From: Hemicentrotus pulcherrimus
Lineage: Eukaryota > Echinodermata > Echinoidea > Camarodonta > Strongylocentrotidae
Reading direction: 5' to 3'
Length of the DNA stretch: 12,533 nucleotides
NCBI GenBank assembly: GCA_003118195.1
Contig: BEXV01002234.1
Span: 53,827 to 66,359 of the forward strand
Within the stretch, counting starts at the first letter, position 1. Each line of letters starts with the position of its first letter. Below are positions 1 through 8,156 of this stretch, piece after piece. The translations under genes and the position numbers were made by a program. A model generated the notes under the pieces. That model was not told the DNA's origin. It saw nothing but the letters and a program-made list of their open reading frames with translations, and made no database searches.

Positions 1-1185
1 CCCCCCCCCCCACTTTGGAAGTCGCTCCGCCGCCTCTGCTAGCTAGTATTGTAATAATAGTTTATTTAGGAAAATGGACATTTAATACTGTTTAGCTGTT
101 CGATAACATCACTCAGTTTGATTTGATTCGAAATATAAGTCATAAATAAAACAGTTTAAAGGCTGTATGAGTCTCGAACGAACCATCGCCACTATATCCT
201 GGTGCCATGAACACCGTTAAACCATGCTCCAAATTAAGTAATACGTTTTGTATGCCCTATAAAGACCCGGGGTTGGATTATTTAGGAGAACGGAAGATTG
301 ATATTGTTAAGTTGTTTCATATCATCACTCAGTTTGATTCAATTCGAGATATATCTCATTGATAAAATAGTATAAAGACTGTATGACTCTCGAACGAATC
401 ATCGCCACTAATCTTGGTGCCAACACCGTTAAACCATGCTCCAAATTTGTACATTTTGTGTGTCTAAGACCCAGGGTTGGATTATTTATGAGAGCTGAAG
501 ATTATGATATATTGTTAAGTTGATTCACTTCAATCAGTTTGATTTGATTCGAAATATATATCATTAATAAAACAGTTTAAAGGCTGTATGAGTCTCGAAC
601 AAACCATGCATCGCCACTAATCGTGCAGTGCCAACACCGCCATGCTCCAAATTTAGTAATACGTTTTGTATGCCCAATAAAGACCCGGGATATTATTTAG
701 GAGAGCGGAAGATTGATCTTGTTAAGTTGTTTCATAACATCACTCACGTTTGATTTGATTCGAGATATATATCTCATTAATAAAACAGTATAAAGGCTGT
801 AAGTCTCGAACGAACCATCGCCACTAATCTTGGTGCCAACACCATTAAACCATGCTCCAAATAGTTTTGTATATGCCCTAAAGACCCGGGGTTGGATTAT
901 TTAGGAGAACCGAAGATTGATATTGTTACGATGTTTCATAACATCAGTCAGTTTGATTTAATTCGAGATGTATCTCATTGATAAGATAGTATAAAGACTG
1001 TATGACTCTCGAACAAATCATCGCCACTAATCTTGGTGCCAACACCATTAAACCATGCTCCAAATTTAGTAATACGTTTTGTATGCCCTATATATAAAGA
1101 CCGGGGTTGGAGTATTTAGGAGAACGGAAGATTGATATTGTTAAGTTGTGTCATAATTAACATCACTCAGTTTGATTTGACATTC
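1..1185. repeat. Satellite-like tandem array, ~205-215 bp unit, about 5.5 copies
   Basis: A unit carrying the landmarks ttggattatttaggag, gaagattgatattgttaag, catcactcagtttgattt, ctcgaacgaaccatcgccac, ttggtgccaacacc and accatgctccaaatt recurs five times after an initial partial copy. The ttggattattta landmark falls near 273, 477, 690, 892 and 1107, giving spacings of roughly 200-215 bp. Copies differ by small indels and substitutions. No coding potential persists between copies. The array runs from the window start, after a run of 11 C, to about 1180, where the next unit breaks off just before the foldback element. It may continue to the left of the window. Confidence 0.9.
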
Positions 1186-1660
1186 GTCACTCGGTCGCGC
1201 GTTCACCTGGGGACGCATATTTTTTTTACGCAACTGTTTAGCCATTTTCGTGAAAAAAAGTCAAAGAAGTGCTCTGGTGAAAGAGTCTAAGTCGACAATC
1301 ATCAGCAGCAATGAAGTACTTGTGCAAGCACGTACGAAGATGATGAAAGGAAAAACAGAGAAATATGGAGAAGGAAAAACAAAGGAAAGACAAGAGGGTA
1401 GATCGAATAAATAACAAAGAAATATAGAGAACATGATAGATAAAAAGAAAAGCAGAGAAATACATAACTAAGAAGGAAAGGCCACGATACTTAGATTTAA
1501 GAAAAACCAAGAAATACAAAACGAAAGATCGACGGAAGAGGATAGGTTAAATAAATGAGAAACAAAGATATATATAACGTAAGATCGAGAAGATGATAGA
1601 TTGAAAGAATACATAATTAAAGAGGAAGAGAAGATTAAGGATTGAAGGAAAAAACAAGTA

Positions 1661-1920
1661 TATGACGAAAGAGAAAATGATAGATTGAAAGGTAACTATA
1701 GATAAAAGGAAAAAACAGGGAAAAACATGACGAAAGAGAAGATGACAGATTGAAAGGTAACGATAGATAAAAGGAAAAAAAAGGGAAATACATGACGAAA
1801 GAGAAAATGATAGATTGAAAGGTAACGATAGATAAAAGGAAAAAACAGGGAAATACATGACGAAAGAGAAAATGATAAAATTGAAAGGTATCGATAGATA
1901 AAAGGAAAAACAGGGAAATG
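1661..1920. repeat. 65-bp minisatellite in the left foldback arm
   Basis: The landmark catgacgaaagag (first copy tatgacgaaagag) starts at 1661, 1726, 1791 and 1856, an exact 65 bp spacing, with a degenerate next copy at about 1917. Each unit holds gatgatagattgaaa, then ggtaacgatagataaaagg, then an A-rich stretch ending in gggaaata. The middle ~19 bp module is absent from the right-arm units. Confidence 0.9.
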
Positions 1921-2070
1921 ACGTAGAAGATGATATATTGAAGGAAAAACAAGGAAATACATAACAAAAGAAAAGATGATAGATTGAAAGAGAAACAAAG
2001 AAATATACCTAGCATAAGCATGTTATCTATTTCTCTGTTTCTCTTTCAATCCATCATCTTCTCATTTGTT

Positions 2071-2350
2071 ATGTATTTCATTGTTTTTTCTTCATCTTCT
2101 CTTACGTCATGTATTTCCCCGTTTTTTCTCTTTTCTATCATCTTCTCTTATGTTATGTATTTCTTTGTTTCTCTTTCAATCTATCATTTTCTCTTATGTT
2201 ATGTATTTCTTTGTTTCTCTTTCAATCTATCATCTTCTCTTGTGTTATGTATTTCTTTGTTTCTCTTTCAATCTATCATCTTCTCTTGTGTTACGTATTT
2301 CTTTGTTTCTCTTTCAATCTATACCATTTTCTCTTTCGTCATGTATTTAA
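2071..2350. repeat. 46-bp minisatellite in the right foldback arm
   Basis: The landmark atgtattt or acgtattt starts at 2109, 2155, 2201, 2247 and 2293, an exact 46 bp spacing, with flanking copies at 2071 and 2341 at irregular distances. The unit is tttctttgtttctctttcaa followed by tctatcatcttctct, the reverse complement of the left-arm unit without its 19 bp middle module. More degenerate copies continue to about 2640. Confidence 0.9.
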
Positions 2351-2952
2351 TTGTTAGTCCTTCAATCTTTCTCTTCCGTGATGCATTTCTTTTTTATCTA
2401 TTGGTCTATCCTCTCCCAGTCTTTAATTATGTATTCTTTCAATCTATCATCTTCTCGATCTTTCGTTATATATTTCTTTGTTTCTCACTGAATTAATCTA
2501 TCCTCTTCCGTCAACCTTTCGTTATGTATTTTTTTGTTTTTTCTTAAATCTAACCTTTTCTCCTTTGTTATGTATTTCCTTGTTTATCCTTTTATCTACC
2601 ATCTTCTCTTATGTTGTGTATTTCTTTGTTATTCCCACTATCCTCCTGTATGTCCTAACTAGGGCCCCAACATCTACAAAGTACAAATAGATCTAGATTC
2701 AATAGTTATCAGCCGCCGACACATTATAGTACTACGTGATTATGCGTGTGTATGTACAGCTCAGCGCAGCTCAAGGAATCCAAAAATACCGCGAATGAGA
2801 ACAGTATTTTTGACTGAAATGGCTAAACAGTTGTGTAAAAAAAATATGCGCCACCCGGGGTATCTAGACTCATCTCAGCTGCTTATAGCCGGAGTCACGA
2901 GGCCTTGTCAAAAGGCTACGGAGCAAGGAGACCCTCTTCATGGCTTTCATGT

Positions 2953-3101
2953 TCTCTAGCTCTCGGTCTCGTTACTCTCAGTCTTTGTCTCCCCTCCCAC
3001 TCCCTCTCCCTTTCTCTCCCTATCTCTCTCCCATCCTCCCCTTTCTCTTCCTTTTCTCACTCTCCTTCTTTCTTTCTCTCTCTCTCTCTATCTCTATTTC
3101 T
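2953..3101. repeat. CT-rich low-complexity tract
   Basis: About 150 bp are almost pure pyrimidine on the plus strand, with runs of ctctct, tccctc and tttctttctc. An open frame here translates to leucine/serine-rich low complexity and has no other sign of coding. Confidence 0.9.
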
Positions 3102-3610
3102 TGGATATGACTTCCTAAATAGAATGGTGACATTTGAATGCATTTTTAAATAATGTTATTATAAAAGTTTAATTTAAAAAAAAAAACTAAATCAGATTTA
3201 ATTGTGCAAAATCCTGTTTGACTTTTTAACAATTCCCAAGATAATGCACATTATATCAAATATTACAATGGCAACCTTTTAACCATGTTTTTGTGCGAAA
3301 ATTATCTTATCTTTATGGAATATTCTTTATGTACCTTTTATCAAATTGGCCCAAATACAAACTGTTCTGCATTTTACCTACAATGTATAATTTCTTTAAA
3401 TCATTGTAGCATCTACTTGATTTTATAATTCCTGGATTTGGTTTCTGTTGTTGTCACTGTTTCTGTTATTGAAGAAAACGCCATAAGAACGCCATACCCA
3501 TCTGGCTATGCATTTTCCAATCAAACATTTAATTATTTTGAATATCAAAAATGTATTACTATTCATATATTGTATAAGCTCAATATATAATTTATTGCAA
3601 ATATGTTAAT
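3102..3610. other. AT-rich intergenic stretch, no recognised feature
   Basis: This stretch has A and T homopolymer runs and many stop codons in all frames. I see no gene, repeat unit or RNA here. Confidence 0.6.
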
Positions 3611-3785
3611 ACAGTCAAACCTGTCTATAGCGACCGCCGAAGGGAAACACAAAAAGTGGCCTTTGTAGACAGGTGGTCTTTGTACACAGGTTCCTTTAGT
3701 ACATGATTCAATGAGAAACCATTTTCAAGGGAAACAAAAAATGTGGCCTTTGTAGACAGGTGGTCACTAAAGCAGGTTTGACTGT
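3611..3785. repeat. Short inverted-repeat element with internal direct duplication
   Basis: The ends are acagtcaaacctg and its reverse complement caggtttgactgt, bounding a 175 bp element. Inside, agggaaacacaaaaagtggc at 3641 and a near-copy at 3728 are each followed by ctttgtagacaggtggtc, so the core is duplicated at an 87 bp spacing. The structure is that of a small dispersed non-coding element. Confidence 0.75.
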
Positions 3786-4449
3786 ACAATTCAGATTTCT
3801 GTATATGTACCAAGCAATTTCCCAATGTCTTTGAAGCACTTATATTTATGTCATATGTACCAAAGAATTGCAATTTTATTTCACCATGCATAATGTTCTA
3901 CGTGTAATTTCACTTTGCCATTGATGTGCTGTACTTTGTAAAAGAAACTGCAATTCGGCTCTCGGGCCGCAAAAGTTTTTTAATGAAATAAACCATTTAA
4001 ATAAATAAAAAATAAATAAATTACCCGAGGCCCCTACATGAATGTTTAAAAATCCTTCAGAGCATTCAAACAATTTCAAAAATCCAGTGACAGAAGTTTT
4101 ATAGTTTTTTTTATTGGTTGGATTTATGGTTTTGGTATAATGCACATACGGTATTACATTGATCCAAGCTCAATTGAATTTGGGCTTTTAGTATAAATTA
4201 GCAGTGCTTGGCTATTTGAATAAATTGCCCGCAGACCCTGCATTTCAATGAGGAGAGGGGCTAAACTACAGTCTTATATATATATATATACATGTATATA
4301 TATATATATCTATCAAAAACACAATTTCCCAAGAAATAAGACCTGTTTTCATATTGAAAATACATGACTTGTTAGAATTACTTATGACAAGTGGATAAGA
4401 AATACAAAAATTAAACTAGATGGAACTTTGACTGCACGCAGTCGAAAAT
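3786..4449. other. AT-rich stretch downstream of the gene, no coding feature
   Basis: No gene is recognised. It holds a TA microsatellite (described separately) and AATAAA hexamers on the minus strand at 4115-4110 and 3880-3875. These could serve as distal poly(A) signals for the NRF-6-like gene, but they lie about 1 kb past the stop and have no other support. Confidence 0.4.
4274..4309. repeat. TA microsatellite
   Basis: About 36 bp of alternating TA are interrupted by a central acatgt, making the tract self-complementary. Confidence 0.95.
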
Positions 4450-5066
4450 GATGCCTCCGTCATAGAGCAATTTAACAAATCAAAACAGAAGAAATTTTTC
4501 AAATTCAAGTTCATTTGTAATCCATTAACAGGTTTTCAGAATATCGTGATAACAAGCAATTTCTCATATACATATATAGCCCTTTGATCTTTGACCTCAT
4601 GATCCTAAAATCTACTAAGTTCATTGGCTCTGCAAGATGTCCAGTGTTAAACAGTAATCCATCTGTCAGTTCTAATGATAATGCATTCACAAGCTATTTT
4701 GCACACATAATGAGCCAATGACCTTTGACCTCATGACCCAAGAATCTACTCAGTTCATTGGCTCTGCAAGATACATACCTGATATAAGTTTGGCAGGAAT
4801 CCATCAATCGGTTCTTGAGATAGCGCGATCATTAGCTGTTTTTGCATACATAATGAGCCCTGTGACCTTTGACCTTGTGACCCCAAACTCTAATCAGTTC
4901 ATTGGCTCTGCAAGATATATACATGACCAAAGTTTAGCAGGAATCCATCAATCGATTTTCAGATAACTCGATCACGAGAACGGGACGTACGGACGTACGG
5001 ACATATGTACGGACGGACGGACAACCCGAAAACATAATGCCTCCGGCTACTTCGTAACGGAGGCAT
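4450..5066. repeat. Dispersed repeat: three ~140-bp units with DR1-like motifs, ACGG run and terminal hairpin
   Basis: Three tandem units contain a tgacctttgacct-type motif (4585-4597 with one mismatch, then 4719-4731 and 4863-4875), followed by agttcattggctctgcaaga and, in the last two, ggcaggaatccatcaatcg or a near-copy. Spacings are 134 and 144 bp. The units end in an ACGG/ACGT simple repeat (about 4982-5022) and a hairpin with stem tgcctccg/cggaggca (5038-5045 with 5058-5065, 12-nt loop). A matching atgcctccgt at about 4451 marks the likely other edge. Relative to the minus-strand gene the block begins about 35 nt after the stop codon, so it may lie within the 3' UTR. Confidence 0.8.
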
Positions 5067-5100
5067 AAAAAATAGGTAGAAAATATCACAATAGGTGAGC

Positions 5101-5241
5101 TCATGTAGTACGTTGCATATGCCTTGACTGGACAAGGGTCTGTAACATCTTCTCCATGTTTCCAACTGGAAACTCCACCAAGACACACATGGCCAAAGCA
5201 CAGGAATGCGCCAGGAGCACAAAGGCTGCAAACAGGTGAAT
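5101..5241 (-). CDS. nrf-6-like: NRF-6-like terminal exon with stop codon
   Basis: The exon is 141 nt: 46 codons plus TGA (stop at 5103-5101). The acceptor is a T-rich tract ending attgaccacag (AG at 5243-5242) and the exon starts in phase 0, matching the preceding exon. It encodes IHLFAAFVLLAHSCALAMCV, then LVEFPVGNMEKMLQTLVQSR and HMQRTT. This is the last transmembrane helix followed by the conserved E-x-P-x-x-x-x-E motif and a short cytoplasmic tail, the usual ending of NRF-6 proteins. The reading frame is short and has no start codon of its own, so frame-length gene finding would pass over it; longer overlapping frames here are shadows. A repeat block begins only about 35 nt after the stop, so the 3' UTR probably runs into repetitive DNA. 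Confidence 0.86.
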   Translation of the reverse strand: MHLFAAFVLLAHSCALAMCVLVEFPVGNMEKMLQTLVQSRHMQRTT

Positions 5242-5283
5242 CTGTGGTCAATAAAAAAAAAGGAATCAAGATATTATTATGTA

Positions 5284-5528
5284 GAGGTGTCATGGTCTAG
5301 TGGATACATCACCAGACTGTAGATCACATGGTTCACAGGTCCATCCCCGCCGTGGGACTAATGTCCTTTGGCAAGACATTAATCTACATTTGCAACTCTC
5401 CACCCAGGTGTTAAATGTGTTCCAGCGGTAGGATGTGAATGTTAATATTGTTGGATTGGCCTGGCTGGATTACTCTCCGGAGAGCGACCATGTGAACTAT
5501 CATTTGCGGATTAGCAATTAAATCCGGG
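5284..5528 (+). mobile_element. tRNA-derived SINE
   Basis: The 5' part resembles a tRNA promoter. A box A-like tggtctagtgg lies at 5293-5303, as in tRNA-Glu/Asp-type genes, and a box B-like ggttcacaggtcc lies at 5330-5342, the usual ~27 nt later. A non-tRNA body of about 185 bp follows, reaching a gggggtaataatatt boundary near 5528-5540. The boundary with the next complex is uncertain. It does not fold as an intact tRNA: box B is imperfect and there is no proper acceptor stem. It lies in the last intron of the NRF-6-like gene in antisense orientation, about 42 bp upstream of that intron's acceptor. Confidence 0.7.
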
Positions 5529-5822
5529 GGTAATAATATTTACAAAGTTAAGCGCTTAAGCTATGGTCACAACTCAGAGCCGACCAACCGATTTGTAGCC
5601 TGCTCTGTCGCCACAGGAATTTAGGCATCGCCCAAAGATTTTGGAGAAGTCGAGCTGGGCGAAATCCTGGAGCTCCTCCGGATGGCGTCCCGGCAGTGAC
5701 TGACTGCTGATTCACCGATTCCCGAGCGGTCTCCTACCAGCCACCGGCTGATTATAAAGAAATTGCCCGGCAGCCGGCCGGTGATCGGCGGGGCACCAAA
5801 ATACGAACGCTAGATTAAGTGA

Positions 5823-6535
5823 CTCTCACACTCTGCCGTGTAGGCCTACCGTGTGCCACCGTGCGCGAAAATGTCTGCGGACGGTGGAGAATGGCGAGGG
5901 CACATGGTGGTTCGTTATCAAAGCGGGCAACACGTTAATAGGGCGTTTGCGCTTATTTACACCCAGTGGGACCCGGCGAAAGTTTTGGGCATGTTCAAAA
6001 ATTTGGCCGGCTGGCACCGGCCGCAAGTAAGTGGCAAGAGGACGGTGTTGAACGGTATGAGGACGGTTTGAATACGTTATGAAAGTGGTCACACTATATG
6101 AACACTTTTACAACACGCTCATAACCCGTTACAAAACGCTGATGAACGGGCAAAAAAATTAGGGTATTTATGGCAGTCGTGTCATGACGTCAACAGTCCG
6201 GGGACTCGCTCACAGCGGTGAGGGGACGCTAAGTGACTGGTAGGTGGCTGCTACAAACCCGGTGCACACATTCGAGACCCGGTATGGGCCCGGTATGGAA
6301 ACGGCCAAAATTTTCAACAAAAGTCAATCTGGGCGTTGAAGACGGTAGAAGTACGTTCAACATCCGGTATATCCGCCCGGTGAGAACAGTCAGAAGATGG
6401 CAACGAAACAGTGAAAAGATTTTTTAAAAAATTTGCGGCCTGCGACAAGTTCGCTCAAAACCCAACGTTCTGGGCTCTCTTGTTTTTTAATAGCCCGGCA
6501 GGTGGACGGTAGGCCTACACGGCAGAGTGTGAGAG
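5823..6535. repeat. Perfect 30-bp inverted repeat inside the GC-rich complex
   Basis: The arm at 5823-5852, beginning ctctcacactctgccgtgta, is matched by its exact reverse complement at 6506-6535: 30 of 30 bases, 653 bp apart. The exact match against more diverged surrounding arms suggests termini of a younger element or conserved transposase-binding ends. Confidence 0.85.
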
Positions 6536-6551
6536 CTCCATTACGTTGGTG

Positions 6552-6795
6552 CCCGGGCGATTGCCGCCTGGGCATCGACCTAATCAAGCGTTCGCCATCC
6601 AGGGATTTAGGTAAAAAATCAAAGCCGCTTGGTCAAAGGCTGCCGGCCTTTCTTGAACTCGCCGCCCAGTGACCGACTGATCTTCCAGCAGCAACCACTC
6701 GGCAGCCTATGACCTAGCGGCTTCAATTTTTTACCTAAATCACTTGACGGCGAATGCTCGATAAGGTCGGTGCCCGGGAGGCAACCGCGCCCGGG
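6552..6795. repeat. Foldback hairpin with ~95-bp arms
   Basis: The arm at 6552-6645 (cccgggcg ... gatttaggtaaaaaat ... aggctgccg) pairs with the reverse complement at 6701-6795, with roughly four of five bases matching over the full length and a ~55 bp spacer. Shared landmarks are cccgggcg, tcgacct/aggtcgg, gatttaggtaaaaaat and gccgct. Confidence 0.85.
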
Positions 6796-7127
6796 TTCCC
6801 TTGGTATTTTGGGCGGCTAGTGAAAAGTAAGCAAACGCTGCCGATTTTTAACTCCGCGCTAAAACTTCAGCGGGGACCGAGCAATGCCCTAAAAACAAGC
6901 GGTGACCAGGCGGCCGCCACTCGAAATAGGCTACAATATCGCCGCCCTGCTGCCAAGCAGGCTACTTTTTGGGGTTGTGACCGTAGTAAAAATTAGCGCT
7001 ATAAAAATGTTACTATCATTATTACCGTCAGATTTGCTGTACCTTTTGATCTTTGGCTCAACAACTCTAGGACAAAGCCCTACATTTTAAAGTGATTGCA
7101 CTTGAGTTGACTGCTTGAAAAACATCT

Positions 7128-7230
7128 GGGCCTCGACATTGCATAAAATTGGCTGTTGAGTGATGTCGCTATGGTAGTTAATATTGATAGCAAATTTACC
7201 ATCAGTCGTAAGTTTTATGCAACGGGCCCC
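7128..7230. mobile_element. Small MITE-like inverted-repeat element
   Basis: The left end gggcctcgacattgcataaa pairs with the right end ttttatgcaacgggccc. The shared terminal motif is ggg-cc-(t)tgcataaaa. It is 103 bp and non-coding, and lies in the last intron of the NRF-6-like gene. Confidence 0.65.
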
Positions 7231-7367
7231 AGAGCATCATTTCATGAAACTGTCATATAGTGCAAGTTCACTAACATCCCAATGAAATACGTGTTAAACT
7301 CAATTCAAGCATTCCAATATGTTGTCAGCGTAATTATACTTATGAGGTTTCGTGAAACGCTGCCCTG
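7230..7367. mobile_element. Small MITE-like inverted-repeat element, abutting the previous one
   Basis: The left end cagagcatcatttcatgaaa resembles the reverse complement of the right end, cagggcagcgtttcacgaaa, and similarity continues for about 50 bp with small gaps. Length is 138 bp. It starts at the base where the previous element ends. Confidence 0.6.
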
Positions 7368-7415
7368 AAACGTATCCTAATCTTTCAATTTCAGTACCCC
7401 ATTCTAAATAGAAAT

Positions 7416-7612
7416 CCTGGGGGTGTTTCATAAAGCTGTTCGTAAAGTTACGCATGACTTTACCAACGAATTGTATATGAAGTGCCAGATAGCATGCCCA
7501 AAGTTTTTTCTGATATTTTCAACAACCTCAATTAATTTATGGCAAAAAATATACTGTACATTAAAAGTGTCACGCGTAACGTTACAAACAGATTTATGAA
7601 ACCCCCACCCCC
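7416..7612. mobile_element. MITE-like element with gggtgtttcataaag termini
   Basis: The left end cctgggggtgtttcataaag continues into ctgttcgtaaagttacgcat. The right end read on the minus strand gives gggggtttcataaatctgtt followed by tgtaacgttacgcgtgac. The terminal inverted repeats are about 40 bp with few mismatches. It is about 197 bp and non-coding; a frame on the minus strand here is a shadow. Confidence 0.75.
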
Positions 7613-7867
7613 TGTACAGATTACTTCTTATGTCAATGTCATGTTTGCACAATTTCAAGCTGTGCTGCACAAGACTTCTGAAATAGGGTTAGTTTGATGT
7701 TGCAAAGTCTTTGCAATTACATTAAAACATACTATTATTACGAGACCAACCAGTCCAAATAATTCACCCCTTGCTAAAAAGCATTTAATTGAGTCTTTGT
7801 TAAAATTGTGCAAGAAGTGACTGTAAATGTCATAAAAACGAACATGTGTTTTTTTATTCTAGCAAAC

Positions 7868-7900
7868 ACAATTCCCGCCCCCCCCCCTCCCCCCTCTGAA
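7868..7900. repeat. C-rich homopolymer tract
   Basis: Runs of C are broken by single T or G bases. The exact length is prone to sequencing error. Confidence 0.85.
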
Positions 7901-8000
7901 GCCTAATTTTAACCCCCAAAATAAATGGATAATTCAAAAGAAGCCTAGTTAGCTTCTTGTTGAGTCCAGCTACTACCTGCTCATGCAGCTGTATTCCGAG

Positions 8001-8136
8001 GTCTGGGAATTTGAGGATGGTATTTTCAGAAAAAAGATAACAAAAATCTTGAGATTGCGAAAAGTAGAGGCCTACCACAGTCTGTGAATTTGAGGATGGT
8101 ATTTACACAAAATCAACAAAAAAATCTTGAATTTGC
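8001..8136. repeat. Direct duplication, ~58-bp unit
   Basis: A unit containing gtctgggaatttgaggatgg at 8001-8058 is repeated at 8080-8136 (gtctgtgaatttgaggatgg), offset 79 bp. Both end in aaaaatcttga. It lies just inside the intron following the NRF-6-like exon whose donor is at 8156. Confidence 0.85.
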
Positions 8137-8156
8137 TAATTAGAGTGGAGACTTAC

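Larger units (their letters stand above)
1204..2860. mobile_element. Foldback (TU/FB-like) element with minisatellite arms
   Basis: The ends are an inverted repeat. The left end around 1213-1262 contains acgcatattttttttacgca and ctgtttagccatttt; the reverse complement is at about 2798-2850. Inside, the left half (about 1320-2012) is purine-rich and the right half (about 2025-2640) is its pyrimidine-rich reverse complement, meeting in a very short centre near 2013-2025. The whole 1.65 kb is therefore one large imperfect palindrome. Both arms are built from tandem subrepeats sharing a gatgatagattgaaa core. Sea urchin TU elements and Drosophila FB elements have this design of long inverted repeats made of short tandem repeats (established knowledge). 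Long open frames on either strand here are low-complexity F/L/S/I-rich artefacts. No transposase is present, so it is non-autonomous. Confidence 0.82.
5529..7027. mobile_element. GC-rich nested inverted-repeat complex (probable non-autonomous foldback DNA element)
   Basis: The outer ends match in inverted orientation: left taataat, agcgct (5551), ggtcacaac (5565) and gtagcctgct (5595); right rc attatta (about 7018), agcgct (6995), gttgtgacc (6974) and agcaggctac (6956). Two further inverted pairs sit inside, listed separately. The block is clearly richer in G+C than the AT-rich flanks. Several 60-90-codon open frames occur, but none resembles a known protein and they are probably by-products of composition. 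The outer match could instead come from two oppositely oriented copies of a SINE 3' end, since the left outer arm abuts the SINE. Confidence 0.6.

Noticed and set aside
1238..2690. Several open frames of 70-170 codons on both strands
   Set aside because: They translate to F/S/L/I-rich repeated peptides produced by the purine/pyrimidine minisatellite of the foldback arms, and overlap on both strands with no domain.
2905..3153. 82-codon plus-strand open frame with leucine/serine runs
   Set aside because: It is the translation of a CT-rich simple tract.
4718..5293. Open frames over the DR1 repeat and on the minus strand across the terminal exon
   Set aside because: The plus-strand frame repeats with the tandem DNA unit. 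The minus-strand frames at 4934-5293 and 4959-5231 are in the wrong frame for the exon, whose correct frame has an acceptor, phase match and family motif.
5284..5356. A functional tRNA gene
   Set aside because: Box A and box B are recognisable, but box B is imperfect and no cloverleaf with paired acceptor stem can be drawn, so a SINE head is the better reading.
6185..6192. Palindromic tgacgtca, a CRE/ATF-type site
   Set aside because: A single 8-mer in a repeat-derived block with no promoter nearby.
5826..7090. Multiple 60-90-codon open frames in the GC-rich block, considered as transposase fragments
   Set aside because: No catalytic motif, zinc finger or recognisable domain is visible, and they overlap on both strands inside inverted repeats.
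7428..8078. Minus-strand open frames at 7428-7670 and 7854-8078
   Set aside because: The first is the antisense of a MITE-like element. The second crosses a poly-C tract and a direct repeat, has no family similarity, and sits inside a confirmed intron.
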